Shown: positions 1 through 12,640, counted from the first letter of the stretch. The stretch: DNA of 64,000 nucleotides from Pyxicephalus adspersus (GCF_032062135.1 NC_092868.1:51727798-51791797); one strand, 5' to 3'. Numbers and translations are program-made. Notes: generated by a model from the sequence alone, not told the origin.

Positions 1-1270
1 AAAGAGGAAACTGGACCTCCTTCCTTCTCCTGGTGACCCCCCTAGTGATGGTGACCCCAAAATTCTATCTATATACAAGAATCAGGACCTCCTTCCTCCT
101 CCTGGTGACCCCTCTAGTGATAGTGACCCCACTATTCTATCTATATAGAGGAAACAGGACCTCCTTCCTCCTCCTGGTGACCCCTCTAGTGGTGGTGACC
201 CCACAATTCTGTCCATATAGAGGAATCAGGAGTTCTTTTCCTGCTGTGATATGCCCCACATTTCCATCTATATTGGGGAATTAGGTAATTCTTCCTCCTG
301 ATGGAGATAACTTTACTGATAAATCCCATATTCTATCTATATAGAGGAATAAGGACCTCACCCCCCCCCCCCCACATGATGACCCATCCACTGATACACC
401 CTTTAATTCAATTCATATAGAGAAATCAGGAGTTCATTTCTCTTGGAGGTGACCCCATCTAATCATGGTGACCCAACAATTTCATCTATATAGGGGAATC
501 TGATCCTTCTTCTTTCTAATGGTAACCTCTTTACTGATAAATCACACAATTGTATCTATATAGAGAATCAGGACCTCCCTCCTCCTGGTAACCGCTTTAG
601 TGATACACCCTATAATTCAATTCATATAGGGGAGTCAGGAGTTCCATTCTTATGAAGGTGACCCCATCTAGTGATGGTGACCCCACAATTCCATCTAGAT
701 AGGGGAATCTGATCCTCCTTTCTCCTGCTGGTGACCCCTCTAGTGATGGTAACCCCACAATTCTATCCATATAGGGAAATTGAGAGTTCCTTCCTCTTGG
801 TGTTGACCCCACATTTCCGTCTATATGGGATAATCAGGACCTCCTTCCCCATCCTAGTGACCCCTTTAGTGGTGGTGACCCCACAATTCTATCTATATAG
901 AGGAATCAGGACCTCTTTCCTCCTGCTGGTGACCCCACAATTCTATCTATATAGAGGAATCAGGACCTCTTTCTTCCTGCTGGTGACCCCACAATTCCAT
1001 CTATATAGGGTAATCAGGATGTCCTTCCCTCTCCTGGTGACCCCTCTAGTGATGGTGACCCCACAATTCTATTTATATAGATGAATCAGAACCTCCTTCC
1101 TCCTGCTGGTGACCCCTCTACAACTCAATTCGTAAAGGGAATCTGGACCTCTTTCCTCCTTTTAGTAACCCCTAGGTAATACACCCCAGATTTCTACCTA
1201 TAAAGGGGAATTTGACCTGCTTTCGCCTGCAGGTGACCCCTTTAATGTTGGAGCCCACAATTCTCCTTCC
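1..1270. repeat. Minisatellite array, 54/72-bp units
   Basis: Degenerate tandem copies built around the words GGTGACCCC, ACAATTCTATCTATATAG and GAATCAGGACCTCC. Adjacent units are 54 bp, or 72 bp where an extra 18-bp piece (CCTCTAGTGATGGTGA core) is present. Both lengths are multiples of three, so long stop-free stretches arise on both strands (for example 731-1084 plus and 597-812 minus). These are repeat artefacts, with no start context or splice structure. The array runs off the left edge of the window and decays by about 1270. Confidence 0.9.
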
Positions 1271-2524
1271 CCCAAGGTGCAGATATCTCACCATCTCAGA
1301 GACAAAAGTAAATGGGTGGATTGGTTGCTTGAATTCTGGATTTTCTGTTTCTGGATACACAACACTATGATAAAAGGGAGCGGTGTGAAGTTCCTGGCAG
1401 AAGTATTCCCATCTTAGTAATGTCTGTAAGCCCCTGAGCTGTGGGGCAGAGGTTGAATATCTTGCTGGGTGAAGGCAGAGGCACATAGCGTTGCCTGGGG
1501 CTGTTTTCAGTCATTGAATTACTAGGGGCTTAGCTTGGACAATGGCTGCAGACACACGTGCCAGAACAGTGACAAAGAGGAAAAGAAGAGTCACTGTTGT
1601 GTTTATTTAATTACAAAGTATCCCTGTCGTGCGGTGAACTGTTAGCAGCCAATCACAGAGCAGCGTCTGCGAAAGTTGAGAGTTGTGTTCTGATTGGGCA
1701 CCAAAGAATTGTCTTTTGCTAATGAGATCTCCGCTCTGAGTTCCCGAATTGGCACACTTGCTTTGCCAATCTGGGTACCCACCATCCCTGTGCCTGGCCT
1801 CTATGCCTGCTAGGCCATTATGAGTCTTTAGGATAAGAAAGCCCAGCATTGCCTGCATGCTTGTTGTCAGCCTGTGTATAACTGACTCACGAGGATGCTC
1901 ACACTGGTGCTAAGATAAAAAGAAAAGGCAAAGACAGTTTGTTTGCTTTGCAGTCAGCTAAGTAGAACAAGGTCCCAAGTGGGCACATTTACAGGATTCT
2001 CATAGTGTTTCTGGGTGGGGCTGCAGTCTCATGTTATGTGATCCTGTGTAGCCTTTCCCTTGGGTGTGCAAGTGACAGGTGACACTTTCCTCCATTCTCA
2101 CAGCCTAGGCAGCAATTGGGTTTTGTATACTGGGGCAAATGCATGAACAAGAGGATTTCCAGGATGACCCCCTTTTCCTGAGCCAATGTCTGTGGCTAGG
2201 AATGCTGGGATTTGTGGTCCCTATGTGGTTGTCACAGATAGGGAGGACATACGAAGCACTGCTCAGTAGGATTTGGGGATTCTTATTGGATTTGTAGCCC
2301 AATACACAACAAGAGCCCTTACAGAGCTGTTGGAGGGAAGCAGTTCTGCAGCAGCTGTGTTAGTTTTCTTTTACAACTTCCCTTGCTGAGTTTTACAACA
2401 CTGGGAGGTGTGATTCCCAACAATAATGTGCCGTAACTGCTGAGTCTGTGTCACTTCTGGGAGTCACAAATTCAATCAGTGGGCTGGAATCCATTGAATA
2501 GGGCTATTCAGAGGTGTGCACATA
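1271..2524. other. Non-repetitive spacer, no gene seen
   Basis: Apparently single-copy sequence between two minisatellites. Short ORFs on the minus strand (1172-1486, 1607-1858) lack coding character or splice sites that connect to anything. No recognised repeat, promoter or RNA gene. Confidence 0.5.
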
Positions 2525-3425
2525 AATGACACCGGGGGTCCAAGAGCAAGGACATAATGACACTGGGGCCCCAGTTCAAGCACTAACTGAGATTGGGATC
2601 CAAGAGCAAGGGTACATTTACAATAGGTTCAGAGATCAAGGACACACAGACACTGGGGTCCCAGAACATAGAAATACTGACATTGGGGTCCCAGAAAAAA
2701 GACACACTGACACTGGGGTACCAGGTAAAGGACACACTGACACTGGGGTCCCAGAGCATGGAGACACTGACATTGGGGTCCCAGATAAAGGAGGACACTG
2801 GGGCCCCAGTTCAAGCACCAACTGAGGTTGGGATCCAAGAGAAAGGGTACACTGACAATAGGTTCGGGGATAAAGGACACACTGACACTGGGATATTAGG
2901 TAAAGGACACAATGACATTGGGGTCCCAGATAAAGGACACACTGACACTGGGGTTCACTAGTAAGGACCCCTCTAACAATAGAGTCCAAGACCAAGGACA
3001 CAGTAACATTAGAGTCCAAAAGCAAAGACCTATTAAAACATTGGCCCCAGATCAATGACATAGTATTATCAGGCTCCCAGGGCGAGGACATGCTGGCTTA
3101 CAGCAAGGGCACACTGGTAATGGGGTCCTATAGCAATGAAACAATGACAAAGGGGTCCTAAATTAGGGACACAGCAAAACTGGGGTCCCGCACTAAGAAG
3201 GAACATTTTTCCTTACAGAACTGATACATAACATAAATCTGAAGCGTTGCAGCAAATGCACATGGACACTGAGGTCCCAGATATAGAACACACTGATACC
3301 GGGGTCCTACAGCAAACATACTTGCACTGGGGGTGCCAAATAAAGGACACTTTGACCCTGGGGTCCCAGAACACATTGACAATAGGGTCCCAGATCAAAG
3401 ACATGCTGGCCATGGGGTCCAGTTA
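2525..3425. repeat. Minisatellite array, 30-bp units
   Basis: The consensus is roughly GACACACTGACACTGGGGTCC followed by CAGATAAAG. The 30-bp period is clear in 2640-2800 and becomes degenerate towards 3400. Because 30 is divisible by three, several frames on both strands stay open (plus 2526-2825 and 2593-2961, minus 2636-3091), giving low-complexity peptides rich in Gly-Val-Pro or Val-Ser-Val. These are interpreted as repeat-driven ORFs, not genes. Confidence 0.92.
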
Positions 3426-4094
3426 GGGTTTTCATTTTGCAATTTTTCAATTCACCACCTCCACTACCTTGACACTGAAAGTTCCATACTAATGACACAT
3501 TGTTACATCCTAGCACAGATAAGTGACAATTAGGGACACACAGCTACTGAGCACCGGTGACACGGACTACTGCAGCCAAACTCTCCCCCTCTCATCTGAT
3601 ACCCTTTGTATCACCATGATGCCAAAATCCCTGCATGTCCTTGCACCACCCTTCCCATCCCTCATCCTCTCCCTGCCCTTATTATTCAGCTCACTTAAGG
3701 ATTTTTCTGTGCCCGACGCATTTCGCGGAATATGTTAATGCATGTTATATGAGGCATTCCCATTGACATGCTGCGGTTTGGGGTTACATGCTGATAAGTG
3801 TCCCCTATCTCCGCTCCCTTCCCACATTTCACACCTAAAGCTTCCTATAGATAACAGCGGAAACTCTTGCCAGGTCGTGTTTGGATCCGCCGCGACCCTT
3901 GACAATACAAGTGGAGGTTGATAAGGAGCAGCCATCTTCCTGGCATCCCAGCACAGATTACATGAAATCCATTTCAAATATCATTCAACTTTTCACCCAA
4001 ATTTGATATCATATATAGGGCCGAGCGGTGCAATAATCCAGGCAAATAAATTAATTCCCTAAATTTACTACTTTGACGTAAAAAGTGAATTTTT
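3426..4094. other. Spacer, nothing recognised
   Basis: No domain-bearing ORF, RNA gene or clear repeat seen. It begins where the 30-bp array has decayed. Confidence 0.4.
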
Positions 4095-4260
4095 GATTGT
4101 TAGGGGTGTATTCAGGGGTGGCCATTGCACAAGGGCCTTGGATCCTCCTCAACTAACAGGGGTCTCCACAGGGGCCCCAAGTCAGTTTAATGGGGGCCCA
4201 TGTAATTTCTGCACAGGGGCCCATTGTTGGCTACATCCACCACTAGGTGTGTCTTGTACA
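4095..4260 (-). repeat. Interspersed repeat family D (GGGGCCC-rich)
   Basis: Reverse-complement copy of an unclassified dispersed repeat with the landmarks TGTAGCCAACAGTGGGCCC, GTGCAGAACTGACT and CATGCAGCTGCACACTTTGCAC. Other copies lie at about 4965-5120, 22975-23055, 36205-36330, 42290-42440 and 50940-51090. Divergence between copies indicates an old family. Confidence 0.7.
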
Positions 4261-4324
4261 CCCACCACTGAAATATTCACAGCTATTGGATACTTTGTAT
4301 TTGCAGCACACATGACAACAAATG

Positions 4325-4430
4325 TAAAGGGTTCCATTTATAAATGTTTTCACCCAAGATTCACCCAGCCTAATCCTAATTGAATGAAATTAAAAAGATA
4401 TGTGAATCCTGGGTAAACATTTATCTGCAC
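4325..4430. mobile_element. Short foldback MITE (family E)
   Basis: The two halves are inverted: ATAAATGTTTTCACCCAAGATTC on the left pairs with GTGAATCCTGGGTAAACATTTAT on the right. Related copies lie at about 23500-23610 and 41855-41960. No coding capacity, so presumably a non-autonomous DNA element. Confidence 0.55.
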
Positions 4431-4964
4431 ATTTTCGAATTGAATGAAATGTATATATGGTAATGTCGCCTATAGCTGCTCCAACCAATCGGATTCTTTA
4501 TTTTGTTGCCATATATAATACACCAATCATATCTCACACATCATACGCTTTACATAAATTCCACCAATCAGTTTTAAAAGAGCCAAAACTCATCCAGGGC
4601 TTTAGCCTGGGGTCTACAGGGTCCCAAATATTGCATTTTATTTCTCAGGAGGATCTATGTCAGTATGAGTACAGAATCCTGGCGCTTATATTAGCTGCCT
4701 GGAACAATTATGTTTTTGCTATCAGAGGACAGTGAAAGCCAACTGAAGGGTTTCACATTTGCCTGTGGTTGTGTTTGTTGGGTGACACTGATAAGTTAAT
4801 ACCGGCTGACATGCTGGAGCTTGTTAGCGCACCTCGCTGTCATCAGCTGATAAGGCACCACAGGGGGGCGGGTGGGGGCAAGAGGGCGACTTTCATCCAA
4901 CAATAACATATTTATCAATAAATGATTCATGAAAATAAAATGTGCTCTGTAGTCCTGTCCTAGG

Positions 4965-5120
4965 GTGACAATGCTGCCATTGGCTGATGTAGCCAACAGT
5001 GGGCCCCTGAGCAGAACTGGCTTAGGTCCCCCCACTGAACTGATTTGGGGCTTGTGGTTGAGGAGGGTACTGAACCCCCATGCAGCTGCACACTTTGCAC
5101 CTCTCTATGTCCACCCCTGG
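4965..5120 (+). repeat. Interspersed repeat family D
   Basis: Direct-orientation copy of the repeat also present in reverse at 4095-4260. It carries the words TGTAGCCAACAGTGGGCCCC and CATGCAGCTGCACACTTTGC. Confidence 0.75.
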
Positions 5121-5152
5121 ATATAGTACAGTGAGTGCTTTGTCACCCAAGA

Positions 5153-6013
5153 CAGCGGTCGCCAACCTTTCAGATCTCACACACTAAATTCATAATTTTA
5201 AACCATTAATATGAATTAAAAAAAAAAAGATAAATACATTTGTAAAATAATGATCTTTCTAATGTTGCTGACAAGGACTGTGGCGGCTGTGATTCATTGA
5301 TCAGCTCACGGTTAAGGGAAGTATTACTATTGTTACTATTATCATTAGTTGTATTATCTTTGGTATTACTAAAGAAATACAAAATATTTGTTTGCTTTTT
5401 CTCCCTCATTATGGGATTATTTTATTCTAAGACCAAACAAGAAATGATAGTTATCAAAGTCAAACTATTTGATGCCATTAAATTATTATTATTTATAAAC
5501 AGGATTTATATAGTGCCAACATATTACGCAGCGCTGTACATTAAATAGGGGTTGCAAATGACAGACGAATACAGACAGTGAGGACCCTGCCCCGAAGAGC
5601 TTACGATCTAGTAAATATAACAGGTATAAAACATACACAGCTAAGGTCATATTACCTAAAAAAAAATCTGAGAAAAAAAACAAATAAAATAAAACAATGG
5701 GATGAGAATCGGTATTGGCGGAGCGGGGTGACTGTTGTAATGGTGGAAACAATACTGAAGCGTACGGCTCGGTAACGGTTGCCTTATACAACTTAATACT
5801 ACACTGACGTCACGCTGCGCCTCCCTTGTTTTTCCGTCTCTAGTACAGTTCGTGAATTTAGTGCAATAAAAAGGCAAAAATTATCATTTAGAAAATAGGA
5901 ATTTATTACAATATTATTTTTGTTTATTAATAAAACATAAAAATTGCACATAATGTCTAAATTTTTTGTGGACCACCAAAATGTTTTCATCGACTACCGG
6001 TTGGCGACCATTG
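5153..6013. mobile_element. hAT-like non-autonomous DNA element with nested insert
   Basis: The left end reads CAGCGGTCGCCAACC and the right end, reverse-complemented, reads CAATGGTCGCCAACC. These are imperfect terminal inverted repeats of the CAGNGGTC-CCAACC type known from hAT transposons. The 8-bp flanks (ACCCAAGA and ACATCTAA) no longer match well, so the target duplication has decayed or the ends are slightly off. A family A fragment is inserted at 5497-5625. No transposase ORF is seen. Confidence 0.6.
5497..5625 (+). repeat. Interspersed repeat family A, 5' fragment
   Basis: Contains AACAGGATTTATATAGTGCC, ACGCAGCGCTGTACATTAAA and GAAGAGCTTACGATCTAG. It is a truncated copy of the family seen in full at 17742-18330, nested inside the hAT-like element. 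Confidence 0.75.
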
Positions 6014-6185
6014 ACATCTAAGGACCGGCAAGCAGCAATATAATTCATTCTTGTTCAGGGGCTATAAGGCATAATAGGGGTAGGGACAGACAAGTCACAC
6101 CCCGACTGTGTCCCAACCCTAAAGAAGACATATCCACAATCACTGAAATCTCATTCACCTTATCATGTCATTTTCTGTATTAAAC

Positions 6186-6345
6186 AGGATTTATATAGCG
6201 CCAACATATTATGCAGCGCTGTACATTAAATAGGGGTTGCAAAGACAGACAGATACAGTGACACAGGGGAAGGAGAGGATCCTGCCCTGAAGAGCTTACA
6301 ATCTAAGAGGTGGGGGAAGTAGCACACAATAGGAGGTACTTTAGT
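6186..6345 (+). repeat. Interspersed repeat family A, fragment
   Basis: AGGATTTATATAGCGCCAAC, GCAGCGCTGTACATTAAATA, GCCCTGAAGAGCTTACAATC and ACACAATAGGAGG all occur in family order. Truncated after about 160 bp. Confidence 0.8.
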
Positions 6346-9124
6346 TGAGAACCCTTCCCGGTAGTTAAACCATCACCATTTCATTCCCCTTTGTATACAT
6401 TCTACACCAATGAAGGGACGCCGGTTGTTTGTCAATGTTAGGAAAGTAATTCCTTTGGATTTAGTAAGTGCGGTGACGACAAACGATAATTCATCATTAT
6501 AATTGTAGCAGAATAATGAGAATTTATTCTTCCGCACAGCTGCACGGGAATTATTCTTTGTCTTCTGTACATTGTTAGAGATGGCGGAGGATTGGAATGG
6601 GGTTTAGGGTGTCATTGGGGTGCAATATCTGGGGATATGATGTGATTATTGATGCCTCATGTGTGGCCAGATCTCCAATATTGGACATTTCAGCAACTTT
6701 GTAAAGATGATTTCCTGACAATATTTGCAGGAGTATCATTAAAAAAAACCTTCTGCCCCATCTAGGCTGAGATAGAATAATCAGTCTGCTGCAGGCAGGA
6801 GGAAGCCTTTCTTCCATCTCCTCCAGTCATCAGATTGCAACATTGTAACGTTGTATCAGGTTTGAGACTGCAGCAGAGGCTGATCTGTATCAGATTGTGA
6901 ACACACAGCACTTCTGTCTAGGTAGTAGATGCTGACCCTGCATGATGCCTGAAAAAAGATGGTGCTGATAAGTCCTAAAATGCATTGCCTTAACAAATAG
7001 TAGGTGAGCAAAACTAGATGGGAATGGAAAGCGGAACTCTTTGAAAAAGTCCCCCTCCTCCTCTACACACCACTCTTACAGCCAGTCTGCATGTATTTTT
7101 TTTAATAAAAGGCAATATACTGTATATTTTCTTTTTTCACTGAAGCCTTTTTTTGGGGGGTAACAGTAAAACCTAATGCAACCACATAATATCATCCACT
7201 GCTGTGGTCTGAGGACAGACATTTGGTTAAATTCAGATCAACAGTGGGAACACATAATTTTCTTGGCACGGTGGCATTTGTTTTGTAAGGTATCAGGGAC
7301 CACGGATCTACCATGGGGCAAAAAAACAAAAACAAATCGTGGGCTTATGACTGGGGCTCAACAGAAGTTTTTTTCTGGTCCTCCACTGTGCACAGGGTTG
7401 CATGGAGAAAAAAAAATCTAAAAAGTGTAATTATATTGAGGAATTGTCTACTAAACTATCATTAAACGAAAAGAAATGTTATTCTAAATCCCCCCCAAAA
7501 AATCTCAGCAAGCAAAAAGTGTCGTTCAACTTCTGCGTCTTCCCAAGAAAGACTCAAGATGGCAAATGTAGATCCGTCACTTGGTGACAAATCGCCAAGG
7601 TTGCCCTCATCCTAGGGAAATGGAGATGTGCAGATAAACAGGAAGCGGGTGAATGATGAACTTTCATCTGATGTGTTATGTACTATTGGCTGACCCTGTG
7701 GACATATTGATATAAGCAGGAATTCTTGGTGGGGGGTTTGTGCTAGGACAATCAGTGAGAACCTCTGTGGGGCCAGGAAATTTCAGGAGATGCTTTTAGC
7801 TTTCTCCTTCACGGTGAGCAAAAAAAGAAAAAAGTCAGTGTGCAAGCTAACATAAAAATATTGCATGGGGGTTGTGTGGTTGACCTCCAAAAAAGGTGAA
7901 CCGGTAAGGGGTGAAGGGCTTCTGGCAGGGGCAAAAAGACTCACCCAAGCAAAACCAGAAGGATCCAAACCCTGGAGACCACCCAAAGGCTGGTCCACCA
8001 AGTACTAGGTGGGGGGTCCATACTAGAGAGACCCCCATAGGGAATAGAAAAAGGGTAATCCACAGTTCCTGACTTAAATTCAGTGCCCTGAAGAACCTGC
8101 ACCACCTATCATGTATAAATCAAAAACTTACATTTGTGCTAAGTTCAATGGCCATTGTGCCAAAGCTGGCCGGAAGCTTGATCTAAGCAGGCACAAAAAG
8201 TGTAGGAGCTCTGACCAGGTGCCAAGGATACCCAGTGAGGTCCACAAGCCATAGTATTTCTCTGACACCCCTGGGATAACCAGGGGGCACAACAGGCTTT
8301 TCCAATCCCTGGCAATGCCAGGTGTATCAATCTATCAGGAGGTGGCTTGGAAGATGGGGTGGCTCCAATACAGACACTTTGTGTGCCACATATTCACCAT
8401 ATTGATAAATGTAATGAAGAGCCATATGGCTTCAAAAGGATAAAAATTGGGACCTCTTTTTATTTGTGTGCCAATTGGTAAAAATTAGTTGCATTTTTTC
8501 GCAGATATTAATATTCAGCGCACTGATTGGGTTTTCCTGTTTCTAAAACTTGCTGTATGAGCAGAATATGCCGCATACGACTTGTCAAATTAGAAACTGT
8601 AGAGAAAAAAAAATTAATATTGTGCATTTGCTGGGCAGTCAATTTGTTCCAGGACGCTGCGCCACCAATGCCCCATGATTGTCCCCATACACAGCTCAGG
8701 GCCTCCTGTGGACCTGGCAGCCAGTCAGACTGGGATCGTTGAATGGCTCTGTAGTTTGGAGCTGAGCCAGGACTGTGGGGTAGAGGTGGAGATGGGGTGG
8801 GTGGTTCAGGGGGTGCTGAGAAGTTTTTGTCCTATACAAGCCACACTAGTTACTAGACCGCCCAGTCCACAATTGAACCCCCATGATGTTGGCACATAAT
8901 CCACCCAGCACTCCATTTTCCTGCTCCAGTGCTGAAGTTCAAATATCGGTCACTGGTATGGGTCAGCTGTGCTGGCGAAACATTGAAATTGGTGCAATGC
9001 AACATAATAACATATTTGGCACAATCCAATAAAGAGGAGCAAAATGATTCACCCGCCACTGGCTGGGGTCCCTGATCTCCATGGGCAGTGTCATTTGAGG
9101 TTGTTACTGGACTTTTATATATAA
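6346..9124. other. Upstream spacer, no gene seen
   Basis: About 2.8 kb without a recognisable gene. ORFs are short (under 85 codons) and lack domain motifs. The stretch 6400-6560 is AT-rich with homeodomain-like TAAT/ATTA words and no repeat signature, so it might be regulatory, which cannot be shown from sequence alone. Confidence 0.4.
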
Positions 9125-9335
9125 AGTTTGTTAATTCATAGTTACGTAGTAAGTAAGTCAGTGGGAAAAAGACATAAGTCCATCAAGTTCAACCACTAGG
9201 GAAATAAACATATCCCAGATATAAAACCCTATGGACATAGGAAAACAATTCTGGTACAATTTGCTCCAACAGGGAAGAAAATTCCTTCCTGATTCCATGA
9301 GGCGATTCCCTGTGTATAATAAAAAAATGAGTGGA
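9125..9335 (-). repeat. Unclassified interspersed repeat
   Basis: GACATAAGTCCATCAAGTTC followed by AAAATTCCTTCCTGATTCCA resembles a dispersed repeat I recall from frog genomes. Assigned from pattern memory only; no second full copy in the window. The strand is uncertain. Confidence 0.4.
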
Positions 9336-9470
9336 TAGGCTGCTTTGCCAGTGAAGATCCCAGCACATAGAAGACGGACAACAGAGAGTGTTGTCATGCT
9401 ATTAAAGGAAGTGCTTTTTTTAAAACATTTATACAGTGTTTACAGAGCTCAGCAGCTCAAGCTTTATAAA

Positions 9471-9473
<3 letters not shown>

Positions 9474-9516
<43 letters not shown>
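9474..9516. repeat. (AT)n microsatellite
   Basis: Uninterrupted alternating AT run of about 43 bp. Confidence 0.97.
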
Positions 9517-9518
<2 letters not shown>

Positions 9519-10127
9519 TACTGACTGTACAACTATTTTATTCCAGAAATGCAGACAGTTAGAGCCTGGTAGAAAAAATATTTAAATATTTATATGTGAT
9601 ATCTTGTATTTCAAATATTTATTTTTTTAATTTACATTTCCTAATACAACACGGTATTGTATTTTTTAAAATTCTAAACATAATAAAAAAAAAATAACAT
9701 TTATAAAAGACATTCCTAGCGGCATAAAGCCCACATGCCGGAGTGTAAATGCTGCTTTGGGTTGAAGAAAGGAACATTCTTTGCTGGCACAGTGAGACGC
9801 TGATATATTGTTTGAAAAATGCACATAAACCTGCGTGTGAAAAACAGATGTTTGTGTGTTGTGGTTAGCACAGCGATGTGCCGGTGAATGTGAAAAGAAT
9901 TAACACTTTGTGTGCTGTAGGAAACTCTGTGTGGGGATTTCATATGGGGCAATTATTTTAGGGACAGGGGCAAGAAGTCAGCACAATGAGTGCAGAGCCT
10001 ATCCAATCACTAGAGGCCGGTGGCATCACTAGAAATGTAACCTGTATCTATTTATTTATCATTAGGAATGTAGTCCATCTATTTACTAGGGGCTGATTAT
10101 TTTATTGACATCTCTGACATCACTTTA
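9517..10127. other. AT-rich spacer, nothing recognised
   Basis: AT-rich sequence with a short minus-strand ORF (9716-9952) lacking any recognisable motif. No RNA gene or clear repeat. Confidence 0.4.
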
Positions 10128-10335
10128 ACACCTCTGCTTCTTAAAAATAAACTTGCCAAGTTTTGATTGGCCGAAAAAGTGGATGCACAGCTACACAGTT
10201 TGCATAACTTTTATATATAAATATTTTTACAGAATTAATTTTCTCAGTGCACACGTCTTAAGAATATTTTATTGGTCTAGCTCCAACATATTCCATAGTA
10301 CTTTAGAGAAATGTTCTTTACCTTGAATAGTAAGG
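10128..10335 (+). repeat. Interspersed repeat family G, copy 1
   Basis: Shares with 14425-14640 the ordered words CTCTGCTTCTTAAAA, GATTGGCCGAAAAAGTGGAT, CTCAGTGCACAC and TAGTACTTTAGAGAAAT. It is flanked on both sides by near-identical text (TTTATCATTAGGAATGTAGT at about 10056 and 10361), which suggests insertion into or duplication with its host repeat. Confidence 0.7.
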
Positions 10336-10419
10336 AACACTTTACTATATCTTCTATTTATTTATCATTAGGAATGTAGTCTATCAGTTTACTAGGGGCT
10401 GATTATCTCATTGGCAAAA

Positions 10420-10815
10420 CAGCCTATTCATTCAGAGAGACTGATGACTTTACTGACATTACAACCTATCCATTCCCCAAGGAGTGGTGACATCACTGAG
10501 AATGCAGCCTATTCATTCACTATGACTGATGACATCACTAAGAGTGCAACCTATCATTTCACTTGAGTCTGATGACATCGCAGACAATGCAGCCTATCCA
10601 TTTACTAGAGAACAGTGACATCAGCTACAATGTAGCCTATCCATTCTGCAGAGACTTGTGACATCACTGACAATGCAGCCCATCCATTCACTAGTAACCA
10701 ATGACATCACTTTCAATGCAGCCTATCCAGTCTTTAGAGATTGGTGACATCACGGACAATGAAGCTGATTCATTCACTAGATACTAGAGACATCACTGAC
10801 AATGGAACCTTATAA
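10420..10815. repeat. Minisatellite array, ~43-bp units
   Basis: Degenerate repeats of GACTGGTGACATCACTGACA followed by ATGCAGCCTATCCATTCACTA. The same unit resumes at 11425-11940, so the intervening ~600 bp looks inserted or diverged. Confidence 0.85.
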
Positions 10816-11424
10816 AACATAAAGTGAAAAGGCAGGCTTTTTCTGGCTCAGGGTTTATGTGTGTTACAATGTTTTCTCTTTATAATATATTGTAAAACAA
10901 CATTATTTAGGGGAATATGACGTTAGAAATCTATTGCTTTTTAATTACATATTACAATACATATGCACTATACAAGCATTTGAAATGAGTCATACACATG
11001 GGATATATAATTCAATGATTGGCAATTAAGAACAAATAAAAATAAATGAAAGAGTTGTACTCTTATAATGTTTCCTATTTTTACCAAACGCGTTTCGCCA
11101 AATGAATGGCTTCCTCAGGGAATCTGGAGACTTAAATGGATAGGAACTAGGCATGTACACATAGTTTACTTATTAAGTAGAAACTGGGCTAGGGTAAACA
11201 ACACATATTGTATAACAATTGAAAAAAGAAGGTTTTAGCAAAAATCTAATAAAATAAATAAAATCTTTTTGTCACTTGTGTTGTTAGTTGTAAAAATCAC
11301 AAAACTGTAAATCAGATATCAATTTCATCAAAGAGAACATAAACACAATTACATTGAAATAACAAAACGGTTCTATATATCTATATCCAATACGTTTAGT
11401 ATATAATTTCCAATGGACAATGGA
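10816..11424. other. AT-rich segment between two parts of the 43-bp array
   Basis: Contains at 11088-11125 a CAAACGCGTTTCGCC plus CTTCCTCAGGGAAT combination, reverse orientation of the GAAACGCG motif scattered through the window (see findings). Probably a transposon remnant. No gene. Confidence 0.4.
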
Positions 11425-11940
11425 ACCTTTCTATTCTTTGCTGACCAATGACAACACTGGCCATGGAGCCTATCCATTTACTAGAGTCCACTGACTCCAC
11501 CAACAATACAGCCCAACTGTTTGGTGAAGATCTGTGACAAAATTGGAGATGCAGCCTATCCAATCATTGGAAACCAGTGACATCATTGACAACGTAGCCA
11601 ATCTATTGACTAGAGACTGGTGACATCACAGACAATCACAGACAATGCAGCCTATCAATACTTTAGAGACTGGTGACATCACTGGCAAAGCAGCCTATCA
11701 ATTCACCAGAGACTTGTGACATCACTGACAATGTAGCCAATCTATTCACTAGAGACTTGGAGACTGGTGACATCAAAGACAATGCAGCCTATTAGAGCTT
11801 TAGAGACCAGTGACATCACTGACATTGTAGCCAATCTATTTACTGGAGACCAGTGACATCACGAACAATGAAGTCAATCTATTCGATCAGTATGAAATTA
11901 TTGACAACACTGAGAATACAAAACACTAGTTAGTCATTAG
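11425..11940. repeat. Minisatellite array, ~43-bp units (second block)
   Basis: Same unit as 10420-10815, with repeated GTGACATCACTGACAATG and AGCCTATCCATTCACT. Some units have drifted to GTAGCCAATCTATT. Confidence 0.85.
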
Positions 11941-12640
11941 AAAGTTCTGAGATGAATATGTAAATGAGTATAGTTTCCCAAGATGGATTAAATAATGATT
12001 TTTTTTTCACATGGATAACATTTGAAACCAAATCTATTTAAATAACCTTTTTAGATCATTTTGAAGTAAAATATCATCTCACATTTGATGGCACTCGGCA
12101 CCTGTAATTAAATCCCTTTATCCACCGCAGGGCTGTATTTTAGCCCCAATCCTGCCATAAAATACAATGTAATAAAGACATTTTAAATGTGACCTTCTAT
12201 CGTTCCCGTATCCTTGGGCCTCCATTACACTCCCCTATGACCTGTTAAATGAAGTTTAATGAGCGCCCATTTGAAAATGATAATGGCGGTGACACAGCTG
12301 TAAATGTGTGCTTTGGAATACGCCAGTTATTTAGGGAATTGTTCTGTGGAAGGGGATTATATTCCTAAACAGAAATGTCAGTTTATCTGTATACCATCCA
12401 TGGCCACGATAGAAGCCCTCATGTGCAGCACTGATAACCTCATTTATTGAGTGAAAATAATTCCGGTACAGCTGAATCATAATTTTTTCAAGGTTTTACA
12501 CACAAGGGGATAAACCGGCTCGTATATCAGGCAATGCAAACAGCATTTTCCTTAAAAGCTGCTGTAAAACATTAAATACATAAAAAGCCACCTGGGATTT
12601 ATCAGCTGAGCCCTCATTCTACGTGTGGCTCAGTAGCCTG
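11941..12640. other. Apparently unique sequence; candidate conserved element
   Basis: Sequence without recognised repeats. The interval 12060-12600 has balanced composition and many TAAT/ATTA and CAGCTG words (for example near 12240-12310) typical in appearance of conserved non-coding DNA. No ORF of note. Function is not demonstrable here. Confidence 0.3.

Noticed and set aside
2526..3091. Long repetitive ORFs on both strands that resemble a repeat protein
   Set aside because: The 30-bp unit keeps all non-stop frames open; there is no start context, splice structure or domain.
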